Shown piece by piece: positions 25,621 to 34,677 of a stretch of DNA of 64,000 nt. Each line of letters opens with the position of its first letter. Position 1 is the first letter of the stretch. The DNA is taken from NCBI RefSeq assembly GCF_009674775.1, contig NZ_WKKE01000016.1, positions 1 through 64,000 on the forward strand, in the 5' to 3' direction. The notes below the pieces were generated by a model that had not been told where the DNA came from, did no database searches, and saw only the letters and a program-made list of their open reading frames with translations. This stretch comes from Flavobacterium sp. LC2016-23. Lineage in GTDB: Bacteria > Bacteroidota > Bacteroidia > Flavobacteriales > Flavobacteriaceae. The position numbers and the translations under genes were made by a program.

Positions 25621-27426
25621 ATGTCAAAAAATAATTTACACACATTTCATATTCCCGTAATGGGACTTGCTTATACGATTGACAGCCCTATTCGGGTAGC
25701 GCAATATGGCATTTCCTCCGTAATCTCTATTGCTGATGATGAGTTAATTGAAAAAATGAGACTTTTTTACAGTACCAAATTCAATCAGCCCTATCAGGAA
25801 ATCAGTCAGAAGATACAGGATTACCGCGCGGAACGCATTACTTCCTATCTGAATTTAGTCGATAAAATTGTAAAGCAAAAGTTTGAAAGCTTTAAAATGG
25901 AACTGGCCGAAAGTAAAACAGCCCTGGAAAATTTTATGGCGATGTTACCCAATACTTCCGATATCAAAAAAGGGTTTCAGAATTTGCTGGATGACGGGAT
26001 TACTTTTAAGGACAACATTCAGAATTATATCGAATCTCAGCTTTCCCCCGGTGCTATCGATGTCAACATCATGACCAAACTTGACAAAGATAATTTTAAT
26101 AAAAACACACCGCTTCCTATCGAATTTAATGATGCCCATGCTGCCTTAAGAGGTTTTGCAAAGAGCAACCTTAACTCTTCGGTTGTGCTTTCTGCCGGAA
26201 TGAATCCAAGGCTTTACAGTTATTTTGAAAACTTCACTGATTTTTATCCGGATGAAAATAATATACTGAAAAAGAAAATTATTTTAAAAGTAAGTGATTT
26301 TCGTTCTGCCATGATACAGGGAAACTTTTTGGCCAAGAAAGGGCTCTGGGTTTCAGAATACCGAATAGAATCGGGACTGAACTGCGGCGGACATGCCTTT
26401 GCCACCGAAGGATTGCTTCTGGGCACCATTTTAGAGGAATTCAGACAAAAAAAAGAACAATTAGTACAATCGTCGCACGAAATGATGATTAAGGTGTTAC
26501 AGCAAAAAAACGTGCCTTTTCCCGAAAGACCGTTAGCAACAAAAATTACGGTTCAGGGCGGAGTCGGAACTGCAGAAGAACACGAATTTCTGTTAGATAC
26601 GTACCAGGTAGATTCCGTAGGATGGGGAACTCCGTTTTTACTGGTTCCGGAAGCAACTTCTGTAGACCGCGAAACCAGGAAACTATTGATCGATGCCAAA
26701 GAAGAGGATTTATATTTAAGTCATATTTCACCTCTTGGAGTGCCTTTTAATTCTTTGAGAGGCACCTCAAATGAAATTTTAAAACAAAAACGAATTCAGG
26801 AGAACAAAGCAGGTAGTTCCTGTCCGAAACGCTTTCTGGCATTAAGCAAAGAATATGGTCCGGATGGAATTTGTACTGCGGCAAAAAAATATCAGGATCT
26901 AAAACTGGCAGCATTAGAAAACGTAAAACAAACACTTTCTGATTCCGGTTATAGTAAAGCAAAAGATTCTATTACCGAGAAATCATGTTTATGTGTCGGG
27001 CTGGCGAATGCCGCTTATTTGGAAAATGACATCAAAATAAAAGGACAAGCCCAGGGTGTTGTGATCTGTCCGGGACCTAATATGGCTTATTTCGATCAGG
27101 AAGTTTCGCTTAAAGAAATGCTACAACACATTTACGGAAACCATTCTGTATTAAGAAATTTAGACCGTCCCAATATATTCGTAAAAGAATTAAAAATGTA
27201 TCTGGATTATTTCAGGAATGAAATTGAAAATAGCACAGGAGAAATCACTTCCAATCAGTTAAAAAAATGGAATACTTTTAAATCCAATCTTTTTGAAGGT
27301 ATTGCCTATTATCAAAATTTACTTGAATCGACTTCCTATTTCAAAACTGATTTAGATAAAATCAAAGAACAGTTCCATTTCTGTAAACTGGAATTAGCGG
27401 AAATTAAAGTACCGGAATATTCCTAA
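25621..27426 (+). CDS. Putative FMN-dependent TIM-barrel protein with seven Cys, unknown function
   Basis: A 601-residue soluble protein with no family I can name. The opening IPVMGLAYTIDSPIRVAQYG and the later ITVQGGVGTAEEHEFLL...VDSVGWGTPFLLVPEA look like the strands and phosphate loop of FMN barrel enzymes such as nitronate monooxygenase or glutamate synthase. GLNCGGHAFATEGLLLG is also reminiscent of that group. Seven cysteines lie mostly in Gly/Pro-flanked loops: C255, C401, C418, C456, C458, C483, C588. These could serve catalysis or an iron-sulfur cluster. A helical region at about 45-150 and a C-terminal helical tail (about 510-601) surround the barrel. Solid coding frame, monocistronic, with a terminator after it. 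Confidence 0.6.
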   Translation: MSKNNLHTFHIPVMGLAYTIDSPIRVAQYGISSVISIADDELIEKMRLFYSTKFNQPYQEISQKIQDYRAERITSYLNLVDKIVKQKFESFKMELAESKTALENFMAMLPNTSDIKKGFQNLLDDGITFKDNIQNYIESQLSPGAIDVNIMTKLDKDNFNKNTPLPIEFNDAHAALRGFAKSNLNSSVVLSAGMNPRLYSYFENFTDFYPDENNILKKKIILKVSDFRSAMIQGNFLAKKGLWVSEYRIESGLNCGGHAFATEGLLLGTILEEFRQKKEQLVQSSHEMMIKVLQQKNVPFPERPLATKITVQGGVGTAEEHEFLLDTYQVDSVGWGTPFLLVPEATSVDRETRKLLIDAKEEDLYLSHISPLGVPFNSLRGTSNEILKQKRIQENKAGSSCPKRFLALSKEYGPDGICTAAKKYQDLKLAALENVKQTLSDSGYSKAKDSITEKSCLCVGLANAAYLENDIKIKGQAQGVVICPGPNMAYFDQEVSLKEMLQHIYGNHSVLRNLDRPNIFVKELKMYLDYFRNEIENSTGEITSNQLKKWNTFKSNLFEGIAYYQNLLESTSYFKTDLDKIKEQFHFCKLELAEIKVPEYS

Positions 27427-27431
27427 AAACG

Positions 27432-27464
27432 AAAACCCCGAATTGAAATTCAATCCGGGGTTTT
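27432..27464. terminator. Bidirectional terminator
   Basis: AAAACCCCGAATTG pairs (one mismatch) with CAATCCGGGGTTTT between converging genes. Confidence 0.8.
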
Positions 27465-27491
27465 ATATTTAAACTGTGTCTTAGTCTATGT

Positions 27492-27908
27492 TTATTTCTT
27501 TTTGGAATCGATAATAGCTCCTGTTCCGGCTCCAACTCCGGCACCTGCTAATCCACCGATTATAGCACCTTCGCCTTTTTTCTTACTGACAGCTGCTCCG
27601 GTAATGGCTCCGACTCCGGCACCAATTACAGCACCTTTGGCAGCAGAACTCCAGCCTTTCTTTTTGGCGGGTGCAGCGGTCGTGGTTCCATCAGCCTGAT
27701 GATTTACGACAACTACTTTCTGAGCTTCGGCTTTTTCTTTTTCCATTTTAGCCATTTCCACGTTCATTGAATCAATAACTTTTTGTTTATTAATTTCAAC
27801 TTTCATCGAATCTATGCTAGCCTGTTTCGCTTTGCTAATATCCATCTTATCCTGATTCTGACAAGAAACGATACTCAAGGCTGCTATTATTACAACTATT
27901 GCTTTCAT
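27492..27908 (-). CDS. Glycine-zipper lipoprotein
   Basis: A 138-residue predicted outer-envelope lipoprotein: hydrophobic signal and lipobox ending ALSIVSC, then an alanine/lysine/glutamate-rich helical segment (about 25-70) and a C-terminal glycine zipper (GAVIGAGVGAITGAAV and GAIIGGLAGAGVGAGTGAII) that would insert in or lie along a membrane. Similar proteins (YMGG/Rick_17kDa types) are common and lack a fixed function. An alternative start four codons earlier (27920) is possible. It converges with the 601-residue gene. Confidence 0.75.
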   Translation of the reverse strand: MKAIVVIIAALSIVSCQNQDKMDISKAKQASIDSMKVEINKQKVIDSMNVEMAKMEKEKAEAQKVVVVNHQADGTTTAAPAKKKGWSSAAKGAVIGAGVGAITGAAVSKKKGEGAIIGGLAGAGVGAGTGAIIDSKKK

Positions 27909-28004
27909 GATTTTTGGCATTTAAATTATACTGTACAAATTAAAGCGTAATCAATGAGGCATATGTTACATAATTTCATTTAAACATTACAGAATTTGGC
28001 ATTT

Positions 28005-29282
28005 CTATTTTCCCAGAATTCCCTTTTTAAGGATTTGTCCGAAATCATACATATCTTCATAGGAGCAATACAACGGAACCGGTGCCAGACGAATTACATT
28101 GGGTTCACGCCAATCTGTAATAACTCCGTTTTTCATTAAATAATCGAATAAACTTCTTCCTTCTCCATGTAAAAAAACAGATAACTGAGACGCTCTTTCT
28201 TCCGGATTTGAAGGGGTAATAATTTCAAAACTACCTTTAACTTCTTTATCTATTTCGTGTAGAATGAATTCTAAATAGGAAGTGATATGATCTCTTTTTG
28301 CAATTAAGGCGTCCATTCCAACTTCTGCAAACATTTCCACAGAAGCCAGATAAGGCGCTAATGAAAGTACCGGTAAATTACTGATTTGCCATCCGCCTGC
28401 TCCGTGAACCGGATCGAACACTGGTTCCATTTTAAAACGGCGTTCTTTATTGTGTCCCCACCAACCTGCAAAACGGGGCAGGCTCGAATCGTTGTGGTGT
28501 TTTTCATGAACAAAACAACCCGAGGCATTGCCCGGTCCTGAGTTCATATATTTATAACTGCACCAGGCGGCGAAATCTACATTCCAGTCATGAAGCTGCA
28601 ATTTGATATTTCCGGCTGCATGTGCCAAATCCCAGCCTACTCTTGCGCCGGCTTTTTGTCCTGCGGCTGTAATTGTTTTGATATCAAACACCTGTCCCGT
28701 GTAGTAGTTTACCCCTCCGATTAAAACCAGCGCCAGTTGATCACCAACTTCCTCGATTTTAGCCAGGACATCTTCCAGACGAATGTTGTGTTCTCCTTCG
28801 CGGCGTTTAATTTCCACAATAGCATCTTCCGGTTTATAGCCATGAAAATCAACCTGACTCTGAAACATGTACTGATCAGAAGGAAATGCTTTCTCTTCGC
28901 AGATAATTTTGTAACGTGTTGCTGTTGGCTGATAAAATGAAACCATCAGCAAATGGAGATTTACGGTTAAAGTATTCATCACCGTAACTTCTGAAGGCAA
29001 GGCCCCCACAATTTTACTCAAGGGTTCAGCAAATCTTTCCTGATAATCCCACCATGGTTTCTGAGCATAAAAATGACCTTCAACAGCAAGTTCTGCCCAG
29101 TCATTCATTACTTCATCGATGTAGGCTTTGGTCCGTTTTGGCTGTAATCCTAAAGAGTTACCTGTGAAATAAATTACGCGTTTTTCATTTACTTTAGGAA
29201 AAATAAACTGATCCTGATAATGATTTAATGTGTCCTGCGAATCAAGCTCTCGTGCGAATTCGCGTGTATTTAGAAAAGTCAT
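28005..29282 (-). CDS. kynU: Kynureninase
   Basis: PLP enzyme cleaving 3-hydroxykynurenine (or kynurenine) to 3-hydroxyanthranilate (or anthranilate) and alanine. The 425 residues include FTGNSLGLQPKRTKAYIDEV, the PLP-lysine segment FAAWCSYKYMNSGPGNASGC, VGWDLAHAAGNI with the cofactor-binding Asp, and FDPVHGAGGWQISNLPVLSL, all kynureninase signatures. Length is normal. The substrate-supplying monooxygenase gene kmo is 14.4 kb away on the same strand, with the same 12-base upstream motif. No haaO or nad genes are in the window. Confidence 0.95.
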   Translation of the reverse strand: MTFLNTREFARELDSQDTLNHYQDQFIFPKVNEKRVIYFTGNSLGLQPKRTKAYIDEVMNDWAELAVEGHFYAQKPWWDYQERFAEPLSKIVGALPSEVTVMNTLTVNLHLLMVSFYQPTATRYKIICEEKAFPSDQYMFQSQVDFHGYKPEDAIVEIKRREGEHNIRLEDVLAKIEEVGDQLALVLIGGVNYYTGQVFDIKTITAAGQKAGARVGWDLAHAAGNIKLQLHDWNVDFAAWCSYKYMNSGPGNASGCFVHEKHHNDSSLPRFAGWWGHNKERRFKMEPVFDPVHGAGGWQISNLPVLSLAPYLASVEMFAEVGMDALIAKRDHITSYLEFILHEIDKEVKGSFEIITPSNPEERASQLSVFLHGEGRSLFDYLMKNGVITDWREPNVIRLAPVPLYCSYEDMYDFGQILKKGILGK

Positions 29283-29347
29283 TGTTTTTTGTTTTGAATC
29301 GTAAAAATAGGGAAATGTTCTTGAAAGTTGTTGTTTTTGTTTCAGGT

Positions 29348-29487
29348 TTCAAGTTTCAGGTTTGAAATGAGGGGTAGATGCAGTTTGTGTGTTTAAACGC
29401 AAAGTTCACAATACTGATACTTGTCTGGATACACAAAGTTCGCAAAGCCATTCCGCCCTGGGATAAACCTGAAACCTGAAACTTGAA
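29348..29487. repeat. Inverted repeat TTCAAGTTTCAGGTTT
   Basis: A 16-bp perfect inverted repeat: 29348-29363 and 29472-29487. The 108 bases between contain CGCAAAGTTC and CACAAAGTTCGC words like those in other flavobacterial intergenic repeats. Non-coding; lies in the 280-base gap between kynU and queA. Confidence 0.55.
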
Positions 29488-29510
29488 ATAAAACCATTTA
29501 TAAAACAGAA

Positions 29511-29540
29511 AACCCGACAGGTTGTAAAAACCTGTCGGGT
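29511..29540 (-). terminator. Palindromic terminator family, copy 3
   Basis: ACCCGACAGGTT and AACCTGTCGGGT around a short loop, 23 bases past the queA stop. Confidence 0.75.
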
Positions 29541-29562
29541 CTGCTTATGAGATAGATTCACC

Positions 29563-30612
29563 TTATAGAATTAACATCGCATCTCCGTAAGAATAGAATT
29601 TATATTCTTCTTTGATAGCTTCTTCGTAGGCTCTTTTCATTAAATCGTGACCACAGAAAGCAGAAATCATCATTAATAATGTTGATTTTGGTGTGTGAAA
29701 GTTTGTAATCATACAATTTGCAATACTAAAATCGTGAGGAGGGAAAATAAATTTATTCGTCCATCCTTCATAAGGATTTAACGTATTTTGAGAAGAAACC
29801 GAACTTTCAATCGCACGCATTGAAGTTGTTCCCACTGCACAAATACGTTTTTTGTTCGCTTTTGCCTCATTTACGATATCGCAGGCTTCCTGTTTGATAA
29901 TCAATTCCTCTGAATCCATTTTATGTTTAGACAAATCTTCTACCTCAACCGGATTGAAAGTTCCTAAACCAACATGTAAAGTCACTTCAGCAAAATTTAC
30001 GCCTTTGATTTCTAATTTTTTCAAAAGGTGTTTTGAGAAGTGCAAACCAGCAGTTGGTGCCGCTACAGCTCCTTCTTCTTTGGCATAAATAGTCTGGTAT
30101 CTTTCAGCATCTTCAGCCGTTACTTCTCTGTTGATGTATTTTGGAATTGGAGTTTCTCCAAGTTCTGTTAATTTGTTTCTGAATTCTTCGTAAGATCCAT
30201 CGTATAAGAAACGCAAAGTTCTTCCACGGGAAGTCGTATTGTCAATTACCTCAGCAACCAACGAATCGTCGTCACCAAAATAAAGTTTATTACCAATTCT
30301 GATTTTACGGGCCGGATCTACCAAAACGTCCCAAAGACGTTGCTCTGAATTTAATTCTCTTAACAAGAAAACCTCAATTCTAGCTCCTGTTTTTTCTTTG
30401 TTTCCGTACAAACGTGCAGGGAAAACTTTAGTATTGTTAAGAATTAAAACGTCTCCGTCATCAAAATAATTGATAACATCTTTAAACATTTTGTGCTCTA
30501 TAGTTTGTTTTTGACGATCGATTACCATTAAACGGGATTCGTCTCTGTTTTCTGCCGGGAATTCCGCTAAAAGTTCTTTCGGTAAATTAAATTGAAAATG
30601 TGATAATTTCAT
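29563..30612 (-). CDS. queA: S-adenosylmethionine:tRNA ribosyltransferase-isomerase
   Basis: Transfers and isomerises the ribosyl part of SAM onto preQ1-modified tRNA, giving epoxyqueuosine. The 349 residues begin [20 protein letters not shown] and carry [38 protein letters not shown] and [20 protein letters not shown], all QueA hallmarks. Length fits. With queE at 3.8 kb this shows queuosine synthesis. A full-consensus promoter (30678-30709) precedes it and a family terminator follows, so it is monocistronic. Confidence 0.96.
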   Translation of the reverse strand: MKLSHFQFNLPKELLAEFPAENRDESRLMVIDRQKQTIEHKMFKDVINYFDDGDVLILNNTKVFPARLYGNKEKTGARIEVFLLRELNSEQRLWDVLVDPARKIRIGNKLYFGDDDSLVAEVIDNTTSRGRTLRFLYDGSYEEFRNKLTELGETPIPKYINREVTAEDAERYQTIYAKEEGAVAAPTAGLHFSKHLLKKLEIKGVNFAEVTLHVGLGTFNPVEVEDLSKHKMDSEELIIKQEACDIVNEAKANKKRICAVGTTSMRAIESSVSSQNTLNPYEGWTNKFIFPPHDFSIANCMITNFHTPKSTLLMMISAFCGHDLMKRAYEEAIKEEYKFYSYGDAMLIL

Positions 30613-30677
30613 TTGAGAAAGTTATGAGTTATAGATTTCGATCAGGATTATTTGGATACCTGATTTTTAATCGTGTG

Positions 30678-30709
30678 CAAATATACGACTGTGAGATAGG
30701 CGTTGTCAA
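30678..30709 (-). promoter_or_regulatory. Consensus Flavobacterium promoter for queA
   Basis: On the minus strand TTG (30707-30709), 21 bases, then TATATTTG (30678-30685), matching TTG-N17-23-TAnnTTTG. The box ends 65 bases before the queA start. Confidence 0.7.
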
Positions 30710-30862
30710 GTGTTTTGCTGTTTATTTTCAAAAGCCGTTGATTTGCTGCGGTTTGGAGTCTCTTAAAAAAATGAATTTCACTACTTTTTTCACCATATCA
30801 GAAATATAAGTTCATTTAATCCGGATTTCCTGTTTTTCAAAAATCGAAAAACTCAACTATTT

Positions 30863-30895
30863 AAAACCGACAGGTTTTAAAAACCTGTCGGTTTT
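30863..30895. terminator. Palindromic terminator family, copy 4
   Basis: AAAACCGACAGGTTTT and the exact complement, lying just past the aroA terminator. The rest of the gap between aroA and queA holds the queA promoter and no gene. Confidence 0.7.
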
Positions 30896-30911
30896 CCTTC
30901 ATCGTTTTCAT

Positions 30912-30938
30912 AAAAAAACCTCCGGTCAAAACCGGAGG
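30912..30938 (-). terminator. aroA terminator
   Basis: CCTCCGGT-CAAA-ACCGGAGG; on the minus strand the hairpin is followed by seven T, 61 bases past the aroA stop. Confidence 0.85.
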
Positions 30939-30998
30939 CTATGTAATTATGCTCAATTCACTTAAATGAACTTACATTACTTATATGGTTTAATTTTC

Positions 30999-32222
30999 TT
31001 ATAATTCTGAAATTTCGAAATTCAATTGTTTCAGATCCTCCCAGAAATCAGGATATGATTTGGAGACCACTTCGGCATTTTCGATTATAATAGGAATTTT
31101 TAAAGCTAAAGGTGCGAAAGCCATTGCCATACGGTGATCGTTATAAGTCGCAATTTTGACATTGTGATTTATATTTTCACAAGCTGCCAAAGTCAGGCTA
31201 TCATTAGTTACTGAGATAGTAGCGCCTAATTTGGTCAGTTCAATTCTAAGTGCTTCAAGACGGTCTGTTTCTTTAATTTTTAAAGTGTGAAGCCCTGTTA
31301 AATGACAGCCGATTCCCAAACCTAAACAAGTCACTACAATTGTTTGAGCAATGTCAGGTGTGTTGTTTAACTCAAAATTTACCGTTTCAAATTTAAAGTT
31401 CTGCTGTTTTACCAAAGTCATTTTGTTGTCCTGAAACGTAGTCTGAACTCCTAATTTCTCATAAAGTGATACTAATTCAGAATCTCCTTGTAAGCTGTTT
31501 TCTTTATAACTGCTCAATGTTATTGAAGCTGTATCGGCCAGAGCCACCAAACTAAAAAAGTAAGAAGCGGAACTCCAGTCTGATTCTACCACCATTTCTT
31601 TAGTCGCAACCTCCGCTTTTGGGTATACTTTGATTACGTTTCCTTCAAAACTGGTCTGAATGTCCAAATCTTTCAGCAAAGCTAAGGTCATTTTGATATA
31701 CGGAACCGACGTAATTTCGCCTTCTAAAGTCAGTTCCAACCCATTTTCAAGTTTTGAAGCTACTAATAAAAGTGCGGAAATATACTGACTGCTTACATTG
31801 GCAGCAAGAGTAACTTTTGAAGCCGTTACTTTTTTTCCTTTGATTCTTATTGGCGGATATCCTTCTTGTTTCTGATAGGAGATTTCAACACCTAATTGTG
31901 CCAAAGCTTCTACCAAAATCTTTATCGGACGCTCCTGCATTCTGGATGAACCGGTCATTACAACTTCTCTTCCTTCTTTTACAGCAAAATAAGCGGTTAA
32001 AAAACGCATTGCTGTTCCGGCATGGTGAATGTCTACAATTTCATCATTTCCAATCAGGGCTTTTTGCATTACTTCGCTGTCATCTGAGTTTGAAGTATTG
32101 GCTAAGGTGATATTTGGAAACAATGCTTTGAGCAATAATAAACGATTCGTTTCGCTTTTTGATCCTGTTACTGCAATTTGTCCTTGTAAATTATGTTGAG
32201 TGGTGTGAAGTAGTAAATTCAT
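30999..32222 (-). CDS. aroA: 3-phosphoshikimate 1-carboxyvinyltransferase (EPSP synthase)
   Basis: Sixth step of the shikimate pathway, joining shikimate-3-phosphate and phosphoenolpyruvate. The 407 residues keep the family landmarks: VTGSKSETNRLLLLKALFP with the shikimate-3-phosphate-binding KSxxxR, the AGTAMRFLTAY loop (normally NAGTA.RFL), GSSRMQERPI, and KETDRLEALRIELTKLGA plus YNDHRMAMAFAPLAL near the C-terminus. The PEP-loop reads HHAGTAMRF. Slightly shorter than the Escherichia coli enzyme (427). It may be co-transcribed with the upstream MazG-like gene (134-base gap). It feeds chorismate to the aromatic operon at 44-48 kb. Confidence 0.94.
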   Translation of the reverse strand: MNLLLHTTQHNLQGQIAVTGSKSETNRLLLLKALFPNITLANTSNSDDSEVMQKALIGNDEIVDIHHAGTAMRFLTAYFAVKEGREVVMTGSSRMQERPIKILVEALAQLGVEISYQKQEGYPPIRIKGKKVTASKVTLAANVSSQYISALLLVASKLENGLELTLEGEITSVPYIKMTLALLKDLDIQTSFEGNVIKVYPKAEVATKEMVVESDWSSASYFFSLVALADTASITLSSYKENSLQGDSELVSLYEKLGVQTTFQDNKMTLVKQQNFKFETVNFELNNTPDIAQTIVVTCLGLGIGCHLTGLHTLKIKETDRLEALRIELTKLGATISVTNDSLTLAACENINHNVKIATYNDHRMAMAFAPLALKIPIIIENAEVVSKSYPDFWEDLKQLNFEISEL

Positions 32223-32356
32223 TATTTTAATTGTAAGTTGTAAATTATGAATTACGAAGGATTAGAAACGTAATTCAGCCCCGCAATTTACCACTCCCCG
32301 TTCATAATTCAAAATTCAGCACTCATAATTCAAAGCTTATGAATGATATTTCACAA

Positions 32357-32683
32357 TTATTTTAATTTATCGTTGTTTTTGTGACGGTCTTTATCCCTAA
32401 CTGATTTTAAATCCATTTTTTTATCGAAAGCGGCCTGCAAATCAATTCCGGTCTGATTGGCGAGACACAGAACCACAAACACAACATCTGCCAGTTCCTC
32501 TCCCAGATCTTTGTTTTTATCACTTTCTTTTTCGGATTGTTCGCCATAACGTCTGGCAATAATGCGGGCTACTTCACCCACTTCTTCCGTAAGCTGTGCC
32601 ATATTGGTAAGTTCATTAAAATAACGAACTCCGTGTTCTTTTATCCAGTTGTCTACGTCTAATTGTGCGTTTTTTAAGTCCAT
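32357..32683 (-). CDS. MazG-like nucleotide pyrophosphohydrolase
   Basis: A 108-residue all-helical NTP pyrophosphohydrolase, removing pyrophosphate from nucleotides, possibly damaged ones. The metal-binding MazG motif is intact: EEVGEVARIIARRYG and, one helix later, GEELADVVFVVLCLAN. Length fits the short single-domain type. It starts 2 bases after the stop of the third DUF3857 gene, so it belongs to that transcript. Substrate preference cannot be judged. Confidence 0.88.
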   Translation of the reverse strand: MDLKNAQLDVDNWIKEHGVRYFNELTNMAQLTEEVGEVARIIARRYGEQSEKESDKNKDLGEELADVVFVVLCLANQTGIDLQAAFDKKMDLKSVRDKDRHKNNDKLK

Positions 32684-32685
32684 TA

Positions 32686-34677
32686 TTATATTTTTTTAAG
32701 AACAATTTTTTCATTTTGACTCATGATCATCTTCTGGAAAAGATCTTTTAATCCAGTATATTGATCTGCTGCAAAAATACTATTGTTAATTTCTTTTGAA
32801 CTACTGATCTGGATTTTGTTTCCCAGATTTCCAATATTTAAAAAATAAACGATGTCTTCATTTTCAGATATGATTTTAACCGCCTTTGGCAGCGATTCTA
32901 CCGCATATCCTTCCGGAATTTCCAAACTTAGATTGAATTTTTCCTGGGTCGGATAACCAAAACAAACTGGCATCTGCCTTATTTCCTGATTAAATGGATT
33001 CTTGGTTCTGGTAAAAAACAATAACGGATTGATGAAAATTCTGTCACCGATAATCTCTATTCTGTTAGTCGAAACTAAAGAGAACACCTCAATAACCGGA
33101 TCGGAAGAATTTACTTTCCTATTCTCTACTGTATAATTTGAGATTTTAATATCCCCGAATTGTTCTTCTAATTTTTCAAGATAATTTTCCTCACTCTTGT
33201 TGCCATTTTCTGTCCTAAAAACAAATGCGTCATAATCTGTTCTTTGCACTTTAACTTTACCTTCAATTTTACCCAGATTATCGATTTTGGCTAAAACATT
33301 CCAAATCTCCTTTGATGTTGCAGTGGGTACCAGGTTTATTTCTTTCGAAGTTCCGTCATTTTTAATCAGCCTTCCTTTCCAGTTCAAAACGTTCAGCGGC
33401 AAGATTCCCGGCCAGGTAAATTTATTTGAAGCATCTAATAAAATTTGATTCCCATCGATTTCAGCTGCTGCAATTACATAATTGAATCCTGTTCTTGTGG
33501 GATAAACCGGGACTCCATTTCCTGTTGTACTGACCAAAACAGGGTTTGCTTCTATTCCGGCCAATTTCAACATATTGATTAAAATAAAATTGATCTCTGC
33601 CACATTTCCGGTCTGATCGGCATATGCTTTTACTACGCCTTGTTCTGTATAATAATCATTCTTTTCATTCCAGTTCATTTTGCTCTGAACGAATTTAAAA
33701 ATGATTTTTAATTTTTCGATCGGTGATTCGACATCCGTCAGGATACGCCTGGCGTCTTCCTGTAAAAAGCTTTTTTCACTGAGTTCTTTTCCGAAACTTT
33801 TATCTTTAAAAATAGTAGTGGCGACACCTTCCCATGTCATTGCATAATCTTTGACAGGCTGATCCGGGTAACGAACTCTTTCTAATTCATGCTGAATGGA
33901 ACCTTTATAATTGTCAATATTATTTACATAAGGTTCATTTATTAAAGCGGGAATATCTTTTCCGGTGTAAAAAGCGCTAATTTGTCTGTACGAAATTGTC
34001 TTTGACCTATTGTACTCATCTTCGAAACTTTGATTTTTATCCGTAAACTTTGAATCTGCTTCAATTTTATGACTCCCTGTCAAAAGGGTTTTATAAATAT
34101 AATATTCCGGAATATCGGTTTTATACTCAAAATAGTTGACCGGAATTTCATATTGAAAATCAAAATCCGGCAGCTTTACAATATTCTCCGATTTCAGGAT
34201 GTACTTGTATTCAATAACAGAGCCCACTTTTACATTGGGCATTGTGATCATTTTCTCATTCCAGAATTTATTTACTTTTTTCTTAAAAGTACCCTGGTTA
34301 TCTAATTTTGTTTTTACAATTGCCCCGTTTTCCAGATTGTATGTTACCGCATTTGAAAACTCTAAACGATCTTCCCCCAAAGTTTCATAACCAATATAAA
34401 ACCGCACTTTCTGATCGGCCCACTTTAATCCTTCTTTCTTATAAATTTTGATTTTAAATTCATAAACATGATTGGCAATGAACCCTTTATCTTTATTATA
34501 GGTAAAAGATGTTTTTCCTTTTTTAAACAAAATGGCAGCCGGTGCTGTTGTATCTTTTGGATTCGCTTTTTCTTCTAATTCTGTAACCGTTACTTTTCCA
34601 AGCTCATAGCTTTGCGCTGTGCCTTTTGAAAATCCAAAAAATAAAAAAGTAATTAGAACGAAACTTTGAAATCTCAT
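32686..34677 (-). CDS. DUF3857 protein with degenerate transglutaminase-like domain (third of three)
   Basis: A 663-residue secreted protein: signal peptide ending GTAQ, DUF3857 domain at about 40-230, transglutaminase-like domain at about 290-410, beta-rich C-terminus. In the transglutaminase core the sequence reads TGNVAEINFIL where active relatives have GxGDC; the Cys position is Ala360 and the later His position is Asn/Tyr (FNYVIAAAE), while the Asp survives (LLDASNK). It is probably a non-catalytic carbohydrate- or protein-binding relative. It abuts the second paralogue with no gap. The opening YELGKVTVTELEEKANPKDT matches the second paralogue closely. Confidence 0.8.
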   Translation of the reverse strand: MRFQSFVLITFLFFGFSKGTAQSYELGKVTVTELEEKANPKDTTAPAAILFKKGKTSFTYNKDKGFIANHVYEFKIKIYKKEGLKWADQKVRFYIGYETLGEDRLEFSNAVTYNLENGAIVKTKLDNQGTFKKKVNKFWNEKMITMPNVKVGSVIEYKYILKSENIVKLPDFDFQYEIPVNYFEYKTDIPEYYIYKTLLTGSHKIEADSKFTDKNQSFEDEYNRSKTISYRQISAFYTGKDIPALINEPYVNNIDNYKGSIQHELERVRYPDQPVKDYAMTWEGVATTIFKDKSFGKELSEKSFLQEDARRILTDVESPIEKLKIIFKFVQSKMNWNEKNDYYTEQGVVKAYADQTGNVAEINFILINMLKLAGIEANPVLVSTTGNGVPVYPTRTGFNYVIAAAEIDGNQILLDASNKFTWPGILPLNVLNWKGRLIKNDGTSKEINLVPTATSKEIWNVLAKIDNLGKIEGKVKVQRTDYDAFVFRTENGNKSEENYLEKLEEQFGDIKISNYTVENRKVNSSDPVIEVFSLVSTNRIEIIGDRIFINPLLFFTRTKNPFNQEIRQMPVCFGYPTQEKFNLSLEIPEGYAVESLPKAVKIISENEDIVYFLNIGNLGNKIQISSSKEINNSIFAADQYTGLKDLFQKMIMSQNEKIVLKKI

